Part shown: positions 26,980-36,704 of the stretch, piece by piece
Position numbering within the stretch: the stretch's first letter is position 1
Layout: each line of letters begins with the position of its first letter
Source: Chelativorans salis
Lineage (GTDB): Bacteria; Pseudomonadota; Alphaproteobacteria; Rhizobiales; Rhizobiaceae
Assembly: GCF_025336525.1 (NCBI RefSeq)
Contig: NZ_JAOCZP010000004.1
Coordinates: 124,001 to 188,000, forward strand
Direction of reading: 5' to 3'
Length of the DNA: 64,000 nucleotides
Position numbers and translations under genes: made by a program
The notes under the pieces: model-generated
The model's database searches: none
The model's input: the letters and a program-made list of their open reading frames with translations, nothing else
Told to the model about the DNA's origin: nothing

Positions 26980-28245
26980 CTATCCGAATTTCAGCTTGTC
27001 GACGCCGACGAGCTTGTTGAAGACCCAGTATATGATCAGCACGGCGGCCAGGAGGATCGTCGCCAGCGCAGCGGCCAGCTTGAGCTGGGCGCTCGATCCC
27101 TGCATGTTCTGGGCGATCAGATTTGAGATGAATATGCCGCTGTCGCCACCCACCAGCGCCGGCGTGATATAGTAGCCAATGGCCAGGATGAAGACGAGAA
27201 TGCAGCCGGCCGCCAGCCCCGGGATTGTCAGCGGGAAATAGACCCGCCACCAGGCGCGGAAGGGATGGGCACCGAGCGATTTGGCGGCGCGCAGGTAGCT
27301 CGGCGGGATTGTCTTCATCACCGAATAGAGCGGCAGCACCATGAAAGGCAAAAGAATGTGCGTCATGGCGATGATGGTGCCCGTGCGGTTGTAAATCATC
27401 CGCAGCCTGCCCCTCTCATCGATGATGTCGAGGGCGACGAGAAGCTCGTTGACCACCCCTTGCTGCTGCAGGAGGACAATCCAGGCGGAGGTTCTGACCA
27501 GGAGCGAGGTCCAGAACGGCAGCAGCACGAGGATGAGCAGCAAGTTGGCGATGCGGGTCGGCTGCGTAGCCATCAGGTAGGAGATCGGATAGGCGAGCAG
27601 GATGCAGATGCCGGTGATCAGCATACTCATCCAGGCGGTGCGCCAGAACAGGGACTTGTAGATCTGGTATACCTCGGGGCGCGGTCTGATCTCGCCCTCG
27701 GCGGTGTATTCGTAATCGAGTGCCAGCAGGTAGTAGGCCGGAGTTATGAGGCGGGTCTCGCGCTTCAGGAGGCGCCAGAATTCGAGATCGGCCCAGCGCT
27801 CGTCGGCCTCGAGAAACTTCTCGCTGTAGGGGGCCGACCATTCGTCGACCGCCCGCGCCGTGCGCATCATGCGGCTGCGCGCGCCGGGAATCTCGCGGTT
27901 GATGCGGGCTGCGGCGCGGCCGATCGTCCTATTTTCCACTCCGACGATCATGTCGGCGGCCATGGCCTGGAACACCGGTTCCGGCGGCACGTCCTCGCCG
28001 TCCCACTGCTGCAGGGCGGAGGCCGTCTGCGGCAGGAAGTTCCGGACCTCGGGGTTGTACACGGAGCGCCAGATCATGCTGGCGATCGGCACGGCAAAGA
28101 CGATCAGGATGAACAGGAGAAGCGGCGCGACCAGAAAAAAAGCGGCTCTGCGCTCGCGCGCCTGCGAGCGCCGCAGGGCCTGCTTGAGCGGAGTGCCGTC
28201 CGCCGCAAGGATTGGTTCCTTTATCACCCCTTCAGTCGATGCCAT
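26980..28245 (-). CDS. ABC transporter permease, PotB-like, with long periplasmic insertion
   Basis: A 421-residue permease partner of the next gene. The membrane part has the coupling motif YLRAAKSLGAHPFRAWWRVY (about residues 320-340). Between the first transmembrane segment (LLLFILIVFAVPIASMIW) and the second (MLITGICILLAYPISYL) lies a hydrophilic stretch of about 155 residues, which makes it longer than the usual 280-300 residues. This long form recurs in Rhizobiales transporters, but the role of the loop is unknown. Confidence 0.9.
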   Translation of the reverse strand: MASTEGVIKEPILAADGTPLKQALRRSQARERRAAFFLVAPLLLFILIVFAVPIASMIWRSVYNPEVRNFLPQTASALQQWDGEDVPPEPVFQAMAADMIVGVENRTIGRAAARINREIPGARSRMMRTARAVDEWSAPYSEKFLEADERWADLEFWRLLKRETRLITPAYYLLALDYEYTAEGEIRPRPEVYQIYKSLFWRTAWMSMLITGICILLAYPISYLMATQPTRIANLLLILVLLPFWTSLLVRTSAWIVLLQQQGVVNELLVALDIIDERGRLRMIYNRTGTIIAMTHILLPFMVLPLYSVMKTIPPSYLRAAKSLGAHPFRAWWRVYFPLTIPGLAAGCILVFILAIGYYITPALVGGDSGIFISNLIAQNMQGSSAQLKLAAALATILLAAVLIIYWVFNKLVGVDKLKFG

Positions 28246-28318
28246 CGCTGCTATCCGTCTCCCCTCGGTTCGCCGGGAAACGGGCGGAGTGCATCAGCGC
28301 CCCGCCCGATCCTTGTTG

Positions 28319-29410
28319 TCAGCCCGCGACCCAGGCGTTGAAACGCTCTTCGAGCGCGTCGCCATAGTCGGTCCAGAACTGGACATCGAAGTTGACGGCC
28401 GTCTCCAGGTTCTCCGGATTGGTCGGCATGTGCGGCTTCATGTCGATATCCGTATCTTCGAACGTGCCGACGAGCGGCGCCGAGGACGTACGTGCCGGGC
28501 CGTAGGAGATGTACTTGGCCTGGTCGGCGAGGCGCTGCGTGTCGGTGGCGAAGTAGAGATAGTCCCTGATGAGCTCCATCTTGTCTTCATTGCCGACAGG
28601 CACCACCCAGCCGTCGGATTCGAGCATCTGGCGATCCCAGATGATCTCGAACGGCTGATCCTCGTTGACCTGTGCGTTGAAGATACGGCCGTTGTACGCG
28701 GTGGCGATCACCGCCTCCTTGTCGGCCAGCATCTGTGGCGGCTGCGCACCTTCCGACCACCAGATCACATGATCCTTGATCTCGTCGAGCTTGGCGAAGG
28801 CGCGGTCCTGGCCCTCGGGCGTGGCGAGAACCTCGTAGACCTCGTCATCCGGTACGCCGTCGGCGATCAGCGCCCATTCGAGGTTCTTCTGCGGGATCTG
28901 CTGCAGTGCACGCGTGCCGGGGAACTTCTCGACGTCCCAGATGTCCTCGATCGTCTGCGGCTCGCCGTCAGGGAACGCCTCGGTGTTGTAGGCAAACATG
29001 GTCGCGTAGAGGATCTGCGGGACATAGCAGTCGCCGAGCTGGCCTTCGACGAAGTCCTCCGAGGCCGGCGTGCCGTCTGGCGCGGGGGCAAGCCACTCGT
29101 CGTGATCGATGATCTCTAGCAGGCCCTCGTCACAGGCGCGCTGGGCGTCAGCCTGCAACATGTCGACGACGTCCCAGGTCACATTGTCGGCCTCGACCTG
29201 CGCGCGGATGCCCGCGAGCGCGTTGGCGGACTTGTCCTCGTTGACGATCTTGACGCCGGTCTTCTCGGTATAAGGCTCGTGGTAGGCCTTGATCTGGGAG
29301 TTGCTATAGGCACCGCCCCAGGAGACGATCGTCAGCTGCTGGTCCTGCGCCACCGCGCCACCAAGCGCGATTGCGGCGACAGAGCCGGTCAAGATAAGAA
29401 CGCGTTTCAT
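28319..29410 (-). CDS. Periplasmic substrate-binding protein, PotD/PotF-like
   Basis: A 363-residue secreted protein with a signal peptide (LILTGSVAAIALGGAVAQD, probable cleavage after AVA) and a mature start QLTIVSWGGAYSNSQ, typical of family 1 polyamine/opine/iron-type binding proteins. It should deliver the substrate to the two permeases downstream. AAGGAAGG before ATG at 29,410 sets the start. The acidic cleft residues that grip polyamines cannot be placed without a structure. Confidence 0.92.
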   Translation of the reverse strand: MKRVLILTGSVAAIALGGAVAQDQQLTIVSWGGAYSNSQIKAYHEPYTEKTGVKIVNEDKSANALAGIRAQVEADNVTWDVVDMLQADAQRACDEGLLEIIDHDEWLAPAPDGTPASEDFVEGQLGDCYVPQILYATMFAYNTEAFPDGEPQTIEDIWDVEKFPGTRALQQIPQKNLEWALIADGVPDDEVYEVLATPEGQDRAFAKLDEIKDHVIWWSEGAQPPQMLADKEAVIATAYNGRIFNAQVNEDQPFEIIWDRQMLESDGWVVPVGNEDKMELIRDYLYFATDTQRLADQAKYISYGPARTSSAPLVGTFEDTDIDMKPHMPTNPENLETAVNFDVQFWTDYGDALEERFNAWVAG

Positions 29411-29526
29411 ACTGGCACCTTCCTTTTGCAGTTTTTGGTTTTTCCCCGAGGTTCGGAAACACACAGGAAACGTGACCGGCGTTGTTGTTCTTTCGTTAAG
29501 ACCCGCCGGCTGGCCCATTTTGCGCA

Positions 29527-29542
29527 GTGCGCCGTGGCGCAC
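29527..29542 (-). other. Small hairpin between the ATPase and binding-protein genes
   Basis: GTGCGCC (29,527-29,533) and GGCGCAC (29,536-29,542) form a perfect seven-base inverted repeat in the 141-base gap inside the transporter operon. It could stabilise or attenuate the transcript between the two genes. No T-run follows in the transcribed direction, so it is not a clear terminator. Confidence 0.4.
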
Positions 29543-29551
29543 CGCTGGCCG

Positions 29552-30712
29552 TCACTCGTGGTCGAGCGCGCGGCAGTCTTCTGTCGCCCATCCGACCCGG
29601 ACACTCTCGCCGGGCTCGAGGCGGCGGGCGCCCAGCCGGTTGCGGGTCTTGACGACGAAATCGCTGTTGCCGGCCACCGTCATGCGCGTGCGGATGTGGT
29701 CGCCGAGGTAGATCACCTCTTCGACACGCGCCGTCACGGTGTGATCGGAGACGCTTTCGTCCGGGTCGATCTCCACCCGTTCCGGGCGGATCGAAAGCCG
29801 CGTGCGCTCGCCGGGGCCGGTGTTGACGGCCAGGGCCTCGACGGTCTCGCCTTCGGTCAGTTCGACCCGGGCGATGCCCTCATTGATCGCCTTGACCTTG
29901 CCCAGCAGCGTGTTGTTCTCGCCGATGAACTGGGCGACGAAGCTGTTCTCCGGCTTTTCGTAGAGCACCTCGGGGGCGGCAAGTTGCTGGACCACGCCGT
30001 CATTAAAGACGGCGATGCGGTCCGACATGGTCAGCGCTTCGCCCTGGTCATGCGTGACGTAGATGACCGTGACGCCGAGCGATTCGTGGATGTGCTTGAT
30101 CTCCAGCTGCATATGCTCGCGCAGCTGCTTGTCGAGCGCGCCCAGCGGCTCGTCCATCAGCACCAGCTTCGGCTCGAACACCAGCGCGCGGGCAAGGGCC
30201 ACGCGCTGCTGCTGGCCACCCGAAAGCTGTGCCGGCCGGCGGCCGTGAAAGCTACCGTCGCCCATCTGCACCATGTCGAGAGCGCGCTGGACCTTCTTTT
30301 CCGCCTCCGCCTTGCCGATGCCGCGGACATCGAGCGGGAACGCCAGGTTCTCGGCGATGGTCATATGCGGGAACAGGGCGTAGTTCTGAAAGACCATGCC
30401 GATGCCGCGCTTATGCGGCGGCACGCTGTTGATAGGCTGGCCGTCTAGGTAGATCTCGCCGTGCGTCGCCGGCTCGAATCCCGCCACCATCATCAGGCAG
30501 GTCGTTTTGCCGGAGCCGGAAGGGCCGAGCATGGTAAGGAACTCGCCCTTTTGGATCTCCAGGTTGAAGTTCTTCACGACGAGCGTCTCGCCGTCGTAGG
30601 ACTTCTGTACCTTGTCGAAGTGAACCATCGGACGATTAAAATGATTGGAACGCTCGCCGTCCGAAGCTGTGCGCGGCGCGCCCCCCGGCTCCGCGTCTAT
30701 TACATCACTCAA
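29552..30712 (-). CDS. ABC transporter ATPase, PotA-like
   Basis: A 386-residue ATPase with Walker A GPSGSGKTT (about residues 69-77), signature LSGGQQQRVALARAL, Walker B LVLMDEPLGALD, and a C-terminal TOBE domain (from about 290) typical of PotA-type importers. The first 28 residues are an extra hydrophilic tail. It is the first gene of the operon; the 150 bases upstream hold its promoter and separate it from dnaQ. Confidence 0.93.
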   Translation of the reverse strand: MSDVIDAEPGGAPRTASDGERSNHFNRPMVHFDKVQKSYDGETLVVKNFNLEIQKGEFLTMLGPSGSGKTTCLMMVAGFEPATHGEIYLDGQPINSVPPHKRGIGMVFQNYALFPHMTIAENLAFPLDVRGIGKAEAEKKVQRALDMVQMGDGSFHGRRPAQLSGGQQQRVALARALVFEPKLVLMDEPLGALDKQLREHMQLEIKHIHESLGVTVIYVTHDQGEALTMSDRIAVFNDGVVQQLAAPEVLYEKPENSFVAQFIGENNTLLGKVKAINEGIARVELTEGETVEALAVNTGPGERTRLSIRPERVEIDPDESVSDHTVTARVEEVIYLGDHIRTRMTVAGNSDFVVKTRNRLGARRLEPGESVRVGWATEDCRALDHE

Positions 30713-30862
30713 TAGACAACTCTCCCGTGTTCTCCCCTAGTCTTTGTTCATGCGAACTTAGACGCAGTGAGAGCATGGGGCAATGCCAAAGGGTACACCG
30801 TCCCGGCATAGAAGACACAATCGGGATGGCCGTATCGCTCCGCTGTCTCGAAAGCAGGAGGA

Positions 30863-31591
30863 TCAGGCGGATTCGGCCTCAGCGGCAGGCCGTTTTGCCC
30901 CCTTCAGCCACAGTGCCTTCTCGCCCAACTCTGCCACCAGCGCCTCGTGCGCTTCGCGCTCGGCCGCGGTCAGCCGGGGAGCGAGGGGGCGCTCGCGCTT
31001 CAGGGGAAGGACGGATGTGCCGGTTACAAGCGAGCGAGTGGCACCTTCCCGAGCGGCGACTTCCAGGCCGAACGTCGCCTGCTTGCCGCCGACGAGCTCG
31101 ATATAGACCTCAGCCAATAGTTCGGCATCGAGCAGAGCGCCGTGCTTCGTGCGGCGCGAATTGTCGATACCGTAGCGGCGGCACAGGGCGTCGAGCGAGT
31201 TCGGCCCCATCGGGTGCTTACGGCGGGCGATCGCCAGCGTGTCGACGACGCGCCCGGGGTCGACCACGGAGTGGCCCAGACGACCGAATTCGGCGTTGAT
31301 GAAGCCAATGTCGAAATTGGCGTTGTGGGCGACCAGCTTGGCGCCGTCCGCGAACTCCAGGAACGAATCCGCGATTGCGGCGAAGAGGGGCTTATCGGCA
31401 AGATCGGCATCGGAGATGCCGTGCACGGCCTGCGCCTCCGGGTGCACGGAACGCCCATCGGGATTGATGAAGCAATGCAGCGTGCGGCCCGTCGGGAAGC
31501 GGTTTACCAACTCAACGCAGCCGAGCTCGATGATGCGGTCGTCGCGCGGGTCGAGGCCGGTGGTTTCCGTATCAAAAATGATTTCACGCAT
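30863..31591 (-). CDS. dnaQ: DNA polymerase III, epsilon subunit (3'-5' proofreading exonuclease)
   Basis: DnaQ proofreads newly made DNA in the replicative polymerase. The 242-residue protein has the DEDDh exonuclease motifs: FDTETTGLDP (Exo I), LVAHNANFDIGFINAEF (Exo II) and the HGALLDAELLAEVY histidine-aspartate Exo III. The tail after about residue 185 would bind the alpha subunit. ATG at 31,591 with GGGGAG upstream is chosen. It is the leftmost gene of the dnaQ-coaE-aroE-maf-ppsR run, which points away from the likely origin. Confidence 0.95.
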   Translation of the reverse strand: MREIIFDTETTGLDPRDDRIIELGCVELVNRFPTGRTLHCFINPDGRSVHPEAQAVHGISDADLADKPLFAAIADSFLEFADGAKLVAHNANFDIGFINAEFGRLGHSVVDPGRVVDTLAIARRKHPMGPNSLDALCRRYGIDNSRRTKHGALLDAELLAEVYIELVGGKQATFGLEVAAREGATRSLVTGTSVLPLKRERPLAPRLTAAEREAHEALVAELGEKALWLKGAKRPAAEAESA

Positions 31592-31665
31592 AGAATCACT
31601 CCCCGCCCAAGCATGAACAATGGCGGCGGCGGCCGCAAGCATGTGGAGCGGGAAAGCTGTCAACG

Positions 31666-32244
31666 TTACGTCGGTTGAGTGATAATGTCGCGCACGGCCT
31701 GCCGCGCGGCCTCGATGCCATGGCTGGTGTCGACGATGAAATCCGCCCGCCGCCGCTTTTCTGCGTCCGGCACCTGGCGGGCGAGGATGGCGGCGAATTT
31801 TTCCTCTGTCATGCCAGGGCGAGCAAGCACGCGCTGACGCTGCACCTCGTGGGGGGCGGTGACGACGACGATCCGGTCCACGCGATCCGTGCCGCCGGTC
31901 TCGAACAGCAGGGGAATGTCGAGGAGCACCAGTGGTGCACTCTTTTTCCGGTGCTCCTCCACGAAACGGTCGGCATCGCGGCGGACCATGGGGTGGATGA
32001 GTGCTTCCAGCTTCCTGAGCGCCTCTGGCTTGCCGACCACAGCCTCGGCAAGGCGGTCGCGGTCGACCACGCCGCCTACGACCGTGCCGGGGAACTGTGC
32101 TTCCACGGCGGGGGCAGCCTCGCCGGCGTAAAGTCTGTGCACGGCGGCGTCGGAATCGTGAACGGGCACGCCTTCTTCCGCAAACATGCGCGCCGTCGTC
32201 GTCTTGCCCATGCCGATGGAACCCGTGAGGCCGAGGACGATCAC
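31666..32244 (-). CDS. coaE: Dephospho-CoA kinase
   Basis: CoaE phosphorylates the 3'-OH of dephospho-CoA, the last step of coenzyme A synthesis. The 192-residue protein begins [20 protein letters not shown] (P-loop) and contains the DAAVHRLY segment and [12 protein letters not shown]. It overlaps aroE by four bases as ATGA. Confidence 0.96.
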   Translation of the reverse strand: MIVLGLTGSIGMGKTTTARMFAEEGVPVHDSDAAVHRLYAGEAAPAVEAQFPGTVVGGVVDRDRLAEAVVGKPEALRKLEALIHPMVRRDADRFVEEHRKKSAPLVLLDIPLLFETGGTDRVDRIVVVTAPHEVQRQRVLARPGMTEEKFAAILARQVPDAEKRRRADFIVDTSHGIEAARQAVRDIITQPT

Positions 32245-33083
32245 GCCTTCGCCTCCAGGTCGGCGACCACTATGTCGCGCAGGGCGGGCGTCACCTGCGG
32301 GCGCACGCCGAACCAGCGCTCGAAGCCGGGCACGGCCTGGTGCAGGAGCATGCCGAGACCATCCGCCGTGCGCAGACCGCGCTGCGACGCGGCGGCCAAA
32401 AGCGGCGTTTCAAGCGGCACGTAGACGATATCGGTGACGACCGCCGGTGCGGGCAACGGCGCCAGGTCGAGCGCCAGCGGTGCCGCGCCCGCCATGCCGA
32501 GCGATGTCGTGTTGACGAGAAGTGTCGTATCGGCAAGCAGGTCGGGAAGTGCTTCCCAACCGTGGGCGCTGGTGGGGCCAGCGAAGCGGTGGGCGAGTTC
32601 CTCGGCGCGGGCGACAGTGCGGTTGACGATGCGAATGTCCCGCATGCTGCGCTCCCTGAGGGCGTGCACCACGGCCCGGCCCGCACCACCGGCGCCGAGC
32701 ACGGTGGCGACACCGCCTTCCGCCCAGCCGGGGGCGGTGGCGTCGAGATTGGCGGCGAAGCCGTAGGCGTCCGTATTGCCGCCGCACAGGCGGCCGTTCT
32801 CGAACCACAGCGTGTTCACCGCGCCGATGATCTCCGCCGCTTCGTCGCGCCGGTCGACCAGCCGGTGAGCGGTTTGCTTGTGCGGGATAGTGACATTGCC
32901 GCCGACATAGGGACCATCGGCGAGGTTGCGCAGGAAAGTTTCGAACGCCTCCGGTGCTACGTCCTGGCGCTCATAGATGCCGGCAATGCCGTGCTCCTGC
33001 AGCCAATAGCCGTGGATGAGCGGGGAGCGGGAGTGGGCGACGGGATGGCCGCAGACGAAGGCGCGTGCGGTATCCTCAGCCAT
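32241..33083 (-). CDS. aroE: Shikimate dehydrogenase
   Basis: AroE reduces 3-dehydroshikimate to shikimate with NADPH in aromatic amino-acid synthesis. The 280-residue protein has the substrate site [22 protein letters not shown] (catalytic lysine), GAVNTL and [11 protein letters not shown], and the nucleotide loop [14 protein letters not shown]. It starts inside the maf end (eight-base overlap) and overlaps coaE. Confidence 0.96.
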   Translation of the reverse strand: MAEDTARAFVCGHPVAHSRSPLIHGYWLQEHGIAGIYERQDVAPEAFETFLRNLADGPYVGGNVTIPHKQTAHRLVDRRDEAAEIIGAVNTLWFENGRLCGGNTDAYGFAANLDATAPGWAEGGVATVLGAGGAGRAVVHALRERSMRDIRIVNRTVARAEELAHRFAGPTSAHGWEALPDLLADTTLLVNTTSLGMAGAAPLALDLAPLPAPAVVTDIVYVPLETPLLAAASQRGLRTADGLGMLLHQAVPGFERWFGVRPQVTPALRDIVVADLEAKA

Positions 33084-33684
33084 CGATCGCTCCGATTTCG
33101 CGCAGCTTTGCAAGGAGCGGCAGGAGGGGCACGCCGACGATGGTGAAATAGTCGCCTTCGATCTTTTCGAAGAGCTGGATTCCCTCACCCTCGACCTGAT
33201 AGGCGCCGACGCTAGAGAGCGCTTTGTCGCCGACGCGCGAAAGATACCGACCGATGAAGCCGGGGTCGAGCGGGCGCATGGTCATGCGCGCTACGGCGAC
33301 ATGACGCCACACCACCCCGCCTCCACGCGACAGGACGACGGCGCTGTTGAGCTGATGCGTCCTGCCCGAAAGCGCCAGCAGATGGCGGCGGGCGCCTCCC
33401 ATGTCCTGCGGCTTGTGGAACATGCGGTCCTCGAGCGATAGCGTCTGGTCGCCGCCGACCACCCATTCTTCAGGATAACGCTCCGAAACGTCGACCGCTT
33501 TCGCTTCGGCAAGGATGAGGGCGACGTCCTCTGCGCTGGCCCCGGAACCTTCCAGCGGCGCCTCCAACGCGCGCTCGTCCACCTCTGGCGCAACAGGATT
33601 TACCGCCAGCCCGGCATTCTCCAGAAGCTGTCGGCGAAAGGGGCTGGTCGATGCGAGGACGATTGTCGGGTTTTGGTTGGGCAT
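33076..33684 (-). CDS. maf: Maf-family nucleoside triphosphate pyrophosphatase
   Basis: Maf proteins hydrolyse non-standard or modified nucleoside triphosphates and guard the nucleotide pool. The 202-residue protein has the Maf start [19 protein letters not shown], the [19 protein letters not shown] block and the C-terminal [16 protein letters not shown]. Which base it prefers cannot be told. It is placed between ppsR and aroE, as in most Rhizobiales. Confidence 0.94.
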   Translation of the reverse strand: MPNQNPTIVLASTSPFRRQLLENAGLAVNPVAPEVDERALEAPLEGSGASAEDVALILAEAKAVDVSERYPEEWVVGGDQTLSLEDRMFHKPQDMGGARRHLLALSGRTHQLNSAVVLSRGGGVVWRHVAVARMTMRPLDPGFIGRYLSRVGDKALSSVGAYQVEGEGIQLFEKIEGDYFTIVGVPLLPLLAKLREIGAIDG

Positions 33685-33702
33685 ATCTTTGGCTTTCCAT
33701 GT

Positions 33703-34542
33703 TCACCACGGCTTTCCACGCAACGCCAGGATGGCGGCGGCGGTTTCCTCTATCGAGCGGCGCGTGACGTCGATCAGCGGCCAGTTGTGCCGGCTGCAGA
33801 GCCGTCGCGCATAGGCGAGCTCGCGGGCGATGGTGGAGCGGTCCGCATAGGTGTCGAAATCACCGGCCGCGGCAGCACTCGACAAGAGGCGGTTCTGCCG
33901 TACCTGGGCGATACGCTCGGCGGAAGCCACGAGGCCGACGATGAGCGGACGCTTGGCCCGCGCCAGGCTCTCCGGCAAAGGCACGTCGAGGACGATCGGG
34001 ACGTTCGCGGTCTTGATGCCGCGGTTTGCCAGATAGATGCTGGTTGGCGTTTTCGAGGTGCGCGAGACGCCGACCAGCACGATATCCGCTTCATCTACGT
34101 CGTGCGGAAGCTGCCCGTCATCATGCTCCATCGTAAAGTTCAGCGCGTCGATGCGGCGGAAATAGTCTGCATCCAGGACGTGCTGTGCACCCACCCGCCG
34201 GCCGGCCGGCGTGCCGAGATAGGACTGGAAGACCGTAAGCACCGGCTCCAGCACGGAGACGCTGGGTAGGCCCATGGCCGCGCAGCGCTCCTCGATCTGA
34301 CGCGCCACCTTCTGGTCGACGATGGTATAGAGGACGATGCCCGGCTCCTCATCGATCTCCGCGAACACCTTCTCGAGCTGTTTTTCGGTGCGGATCAAGG
34401 GATAGATGTGCTCGATGGCGCTCGCATCCTTGTACTGCGCGGCCGCGGCGCGGCCCGCCGCGAGCAGCGTCTCGCCTGTGGCGTCAGAGATCAGGTGCAG
34501 GTGAAAGAAGCTCTGGGTTTTTTGCACACGACGGTCCCGCAT
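33703..34542 (-). CDS. ppsR: Pyruvate, phosphate dikinase regulatory protein (kinase-pyrophosphorylase)
   Basis: The 279-residue DUF299-family protein has the start [20 protein letters not shown] and the P-loop-like [19 protein letters not shown] (about residues 152-170). Family members switch PEP synthase or pyruvate phosphate dikinase off and on by ADP-dependent phosphorylation and Pi-dependent removal. ATG at 34,542 is one possible start; GTG at 34,527 would give a more usual N-terminus (VQKTQSFFH). It marks the left border of the likely oriC. Confidence 0.93.
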   Translation of the reverse strand: MRDRRVQKTQSFFHLHLISDATGETLLAAGRAAAAQYKDASAIEHIYPLIRTEKQLEKVFAEIDEEPGIVLYTIVDQKVARQIEERCAAMGLPSVSVLEPVLTVFQSYLGTPAGRRVGAQHVLDADYFRRIDALNFTMEHDDGQLPHDVDEADIVLVGVSRTSKTPTSIYLANRGIKTANVPIVLDVPLPESLARAKRPLIVGLVASAERIAQVRQNRLLSSAAAAGDFDTYADRSTIARELAYARRLCSRHNWPLIDVTRRSIEETAAAILALRGKPW

Positions 34543-34923
34543 CTGTGGAGATGTGTTGATAGCGCGGAAGATTTTCGAAGGCGAGGAGCGAGGGCGGTAA
34601 AAACCCGCCGATCATCCACAATTCGCATGGCTGCGGATTTCATTTTGCGCCTGTAGAAAACTGCGTGAAGAGAAAATACTGTCCACACGAGGGCGGTATC
34701 GGCCAGATTCCTCCCTCCGATGCATCCTTTTGATTCCATTACTAAAATTAAAAATCCTCCTGAAGATATCCCCATGGTATCATCCTCCGGCGCGGCAAAA
34801 TGCGCACCCTTTCGGGCGCTGGAAACGTGGACAGGTTTTAATCCACACTCCAAACAGACTCATAGAATTAGAAGAATCTAAATCTTGGATTCTTTATTTT
34901 TTGAATCTTTGGAGGCCTCTCAC
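34543..34923. other. oriC: Probable chromosomal replication origin (oriC)
   Basis: This 381-base gap between ppsR and hemE is AT-rich, especially 34,741-34,760 and 34,858-34,910. It contains five GANTC sites (34,706; 34,732; 34,874; 34,888; 34,903). DnaA-box-like sequences are TCATCCACA (34,612-34,620) and TAATCCACA (34,839-34,847), each one mismatch from TTATCCACA, and weaker ones at 34,544-34,552 (reverse) and 34,679-34,687. In Caulobacter and Rickettsiales the origin lies at the hemE border, and nearby genes here point away on both sides. The 3' part also carries the hemE promoter and ribosome-binding site (GGAGG, 34,911-34,915). Confidence 0.8.
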
Positions 34924-35952
34924 GTGACGGAGCGGAAATTCCTTGAAGCGCTGAGCGGGCAAACCGCCTTCCCGCCCCCAATCTGGATGATGCGCCAGGC
35001 CGGGCGCTATCTGCCGGAGTACCGGGATATCCGGAAGAAGGCCGGAAGCTTCCTCGACCTTTGCTACAATCCCGATTTCGCCGTTGAGGTGACGTTGCAG
35101 CCCATCCGGCGTTTCGGCTTCGATGCGGCGATCCTCTTTTCCGACATACTCGTCGTGCCGCATGCGCTCGGCCGCGATCTGCGCTTCGAAGAGGGCGTAG
35201 GCCCTTTGATGACGCCGCTTGGCAAGGAAGATATCAGTGCCTTGGAAATAACCGGCGTTCACGAAAGGCTGGCGCCGGTCTACGAGACGGTGAGGCGGCT
35301 GCGCAGAGAATTGCCCCGCGAGACGGCGCTTATCGGCTTTTGCGGTGCGCCGTGGACCGTCGCAACCTATATGATCGCCGGGCGCGGCACGCCGGACCAG
35401 GCGCCGGCGCGGCTGTTCGGGCATTCTTCGCCGGAAGCTTTCGCTCACCTTCTCGACCGGCTTGCTGCCTGCTCGGCCGAGTATCTCATCCGCCAGATCG
35501 ATGCTGGCGCCGACGCGGTGCAGATATTCGATTCCTGGGCCGGCGTCCTGGACGAGGCAAGTTTTCATGCGTGGTGCGAGCGACCGGTGGCGGAAATCGT
35601 GCGCCGGGTGCGTGAACGGCGTCCGACGGTGCCGATCATCGGCTTTCCCAAGGGCGCCGGCATGCTTTATGCGGGGTACCGCCAAACCACCGGCGTGACG
35701 GCGCTCGGGCTCGATTGGACCCTGCCGCTGGCGGAAGCGCGGCGTCTGCAGGCGGAAGGCCCGATTCAGGGTAATCTCGATCCGATGCGCCTTCTTGCTG
35801 GCGGACGGGCGCTCGAGGAAGGTGTCGACGCGATTCTTGCCACGCTCGGGGGCGGGCCGCTGATCTTCAATCTCGGGCATGGTGTGACGCCGGAGACGCC
35901 TGTGGAGCACGTAGAAGCCATGGTAAGGCGGGTGCGGGAGGCCGTGCGATGA
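34924..35952 (+). CDS. hemE: Uroporphyrinogen decarboxylase
   Basis: HemE removes four carboxyl groups from uroporphyrinogen III to give coproporphyrinogen III. The 342-residue protein has the substrate loop [28 protein letters not shown] with the catalytic aspartate, and [14 protein letters not shown] at 34,924 is chosen because GGAGG lies eight bases upstream and the protein starts [10 protein letters not shown]; the frame is open farther up into the origin region. Its stop overlaps hemJ. Confidence 0.96.
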   Translation: MTERKFLEALSGQTAFPPPIWMMRQAGRYLPEYRDIRKKAGSFLDLCYNPDFAVEVTLQPIRRFGFDAAILFSDILVVPHALGRDLRFEEGVGPLMTPLGKEDISALEITGVHERLAPVYETVRRLRRELPRETALIGFCGAPWTVATYMIAGRGTPDQAPARLFGHSSPEAFAHLLDRLAACSAEYLIRQIDAGADAVQIFDSWAGVLDEASFHAWCERPVAEIVRRVRERRPTVPIIGFPKGAGMLYAGYRQTTGVTALGLDWTLPLAEARRLQAEGPIQGNLDPMRLLAGGRALEEGVDAILATLGGGPLIFNLGHGVTPETPVEHVEAMVRRVREAVR

Positions 35953-36482
35953 CGGTGGAGGCACAAATGGACGGAAAGGGTGCTGCACGGCGCGCTGTCG
36001 TCTCGCTGGCGATCTTGGCCGTGCTGACGGCATTGCTTTTCCTGGCGGTGCCGGATGCCTTCTATCCGTGGATAAAGGCGTTCCACGTAATCGCCGTCAT
36101 CTCCTGGATGGCGGGCATGCTCTATCTGCCGAGGCTTTTCGTCTATCATTCGCAGGCGAGCGCGGGTTCGGCCGAGAACGAGACCTTCAAGGTGATGGAG
36201 CGACGTCTTCTCCGCCTCATTATCAATCCGGCCATGCTCGCCACTTGGATGTTCGGTCTATGGCTTGCGTGGAGGGGTTTCGGGTTTTCCGGCGGATGGC
36301 TGCACGCGAAGATTGCGGCGGTTATCGTGTTGTCCGGCGTCCATGGTTATTTTTCCAGGGCTGTGCGGCTGTTCGCGGCAGACAGCAACGTGAAGCCGGC
36401 GCGGCACTGGCGTATGGTTAACGAAGTGCCAACGGTGCTGATGATCGCCATTGTCATCCTGGTGATTGTGAAGCCGTTCTGA
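35949..36482 (+). CDS. hemJ: Protoporphyrinogen IX oxidase HemJ
   Basis: HemJ oxidises protoporphyrinogen IX in the membrane, the next-to-last step of haem synthesis in bacteria lacking HemG/HemY. The 177-residue protein has four to five transmembrane segments, [20 protein letters not shown] with the conserved histidine, and [18 protein letters not shown]. It overlaps hemE by four bases as ATGA, so haem synthesis genes are coupled here. Confidence 0.93.
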   Translation: MTVEAQMDGKGAARRAVVSLAILAVLTALLFLAVPDAFYPWIKAFHVIAVISWMAGMLYLPRLFVYHSQASAGSAENETFKVMERRLLRLIINPAMLATWMFGLWLAWRGFGFSGGWLHAKIAAVIVLSGVHGYFSRAVRLFAADSNVKPARHWRMVNEVPTVLMIAIVILVIVKPF

Positions 36483-36704
36483 GGGCGCGCGCCCGACGGC
36501 GCGGCGTTCACTTTTTCGCCACGAAAGAGAAGAATCGCGGGAACGAAAAAGGCGCCTTGCTCTTTGTCCAACAGGGCGATAAAAGGGCATTCCTTCCCTC
36601 CACACGTCCGGTCCGTTCTCTTCCGATGTTCCGGACGCTGCCGGTGCCCCAGGCGCCCCAGCCATTCCTCAGGCTTCCCCATGATCTATCCAGAGTCCGC
36701 CACT

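Noticed and set aside
34885-34923. Upstream ATG start for hemE within the AT-rich region
   Set aside because: The added residues are not typical of HemE, while GGAGG sits at the right distance for GTG 34,924.
34921-34936. CACGTGA at the hemE start as a parS site
   Set aside because: Only the central seven bases match; both palindrome arms of parS are missing.
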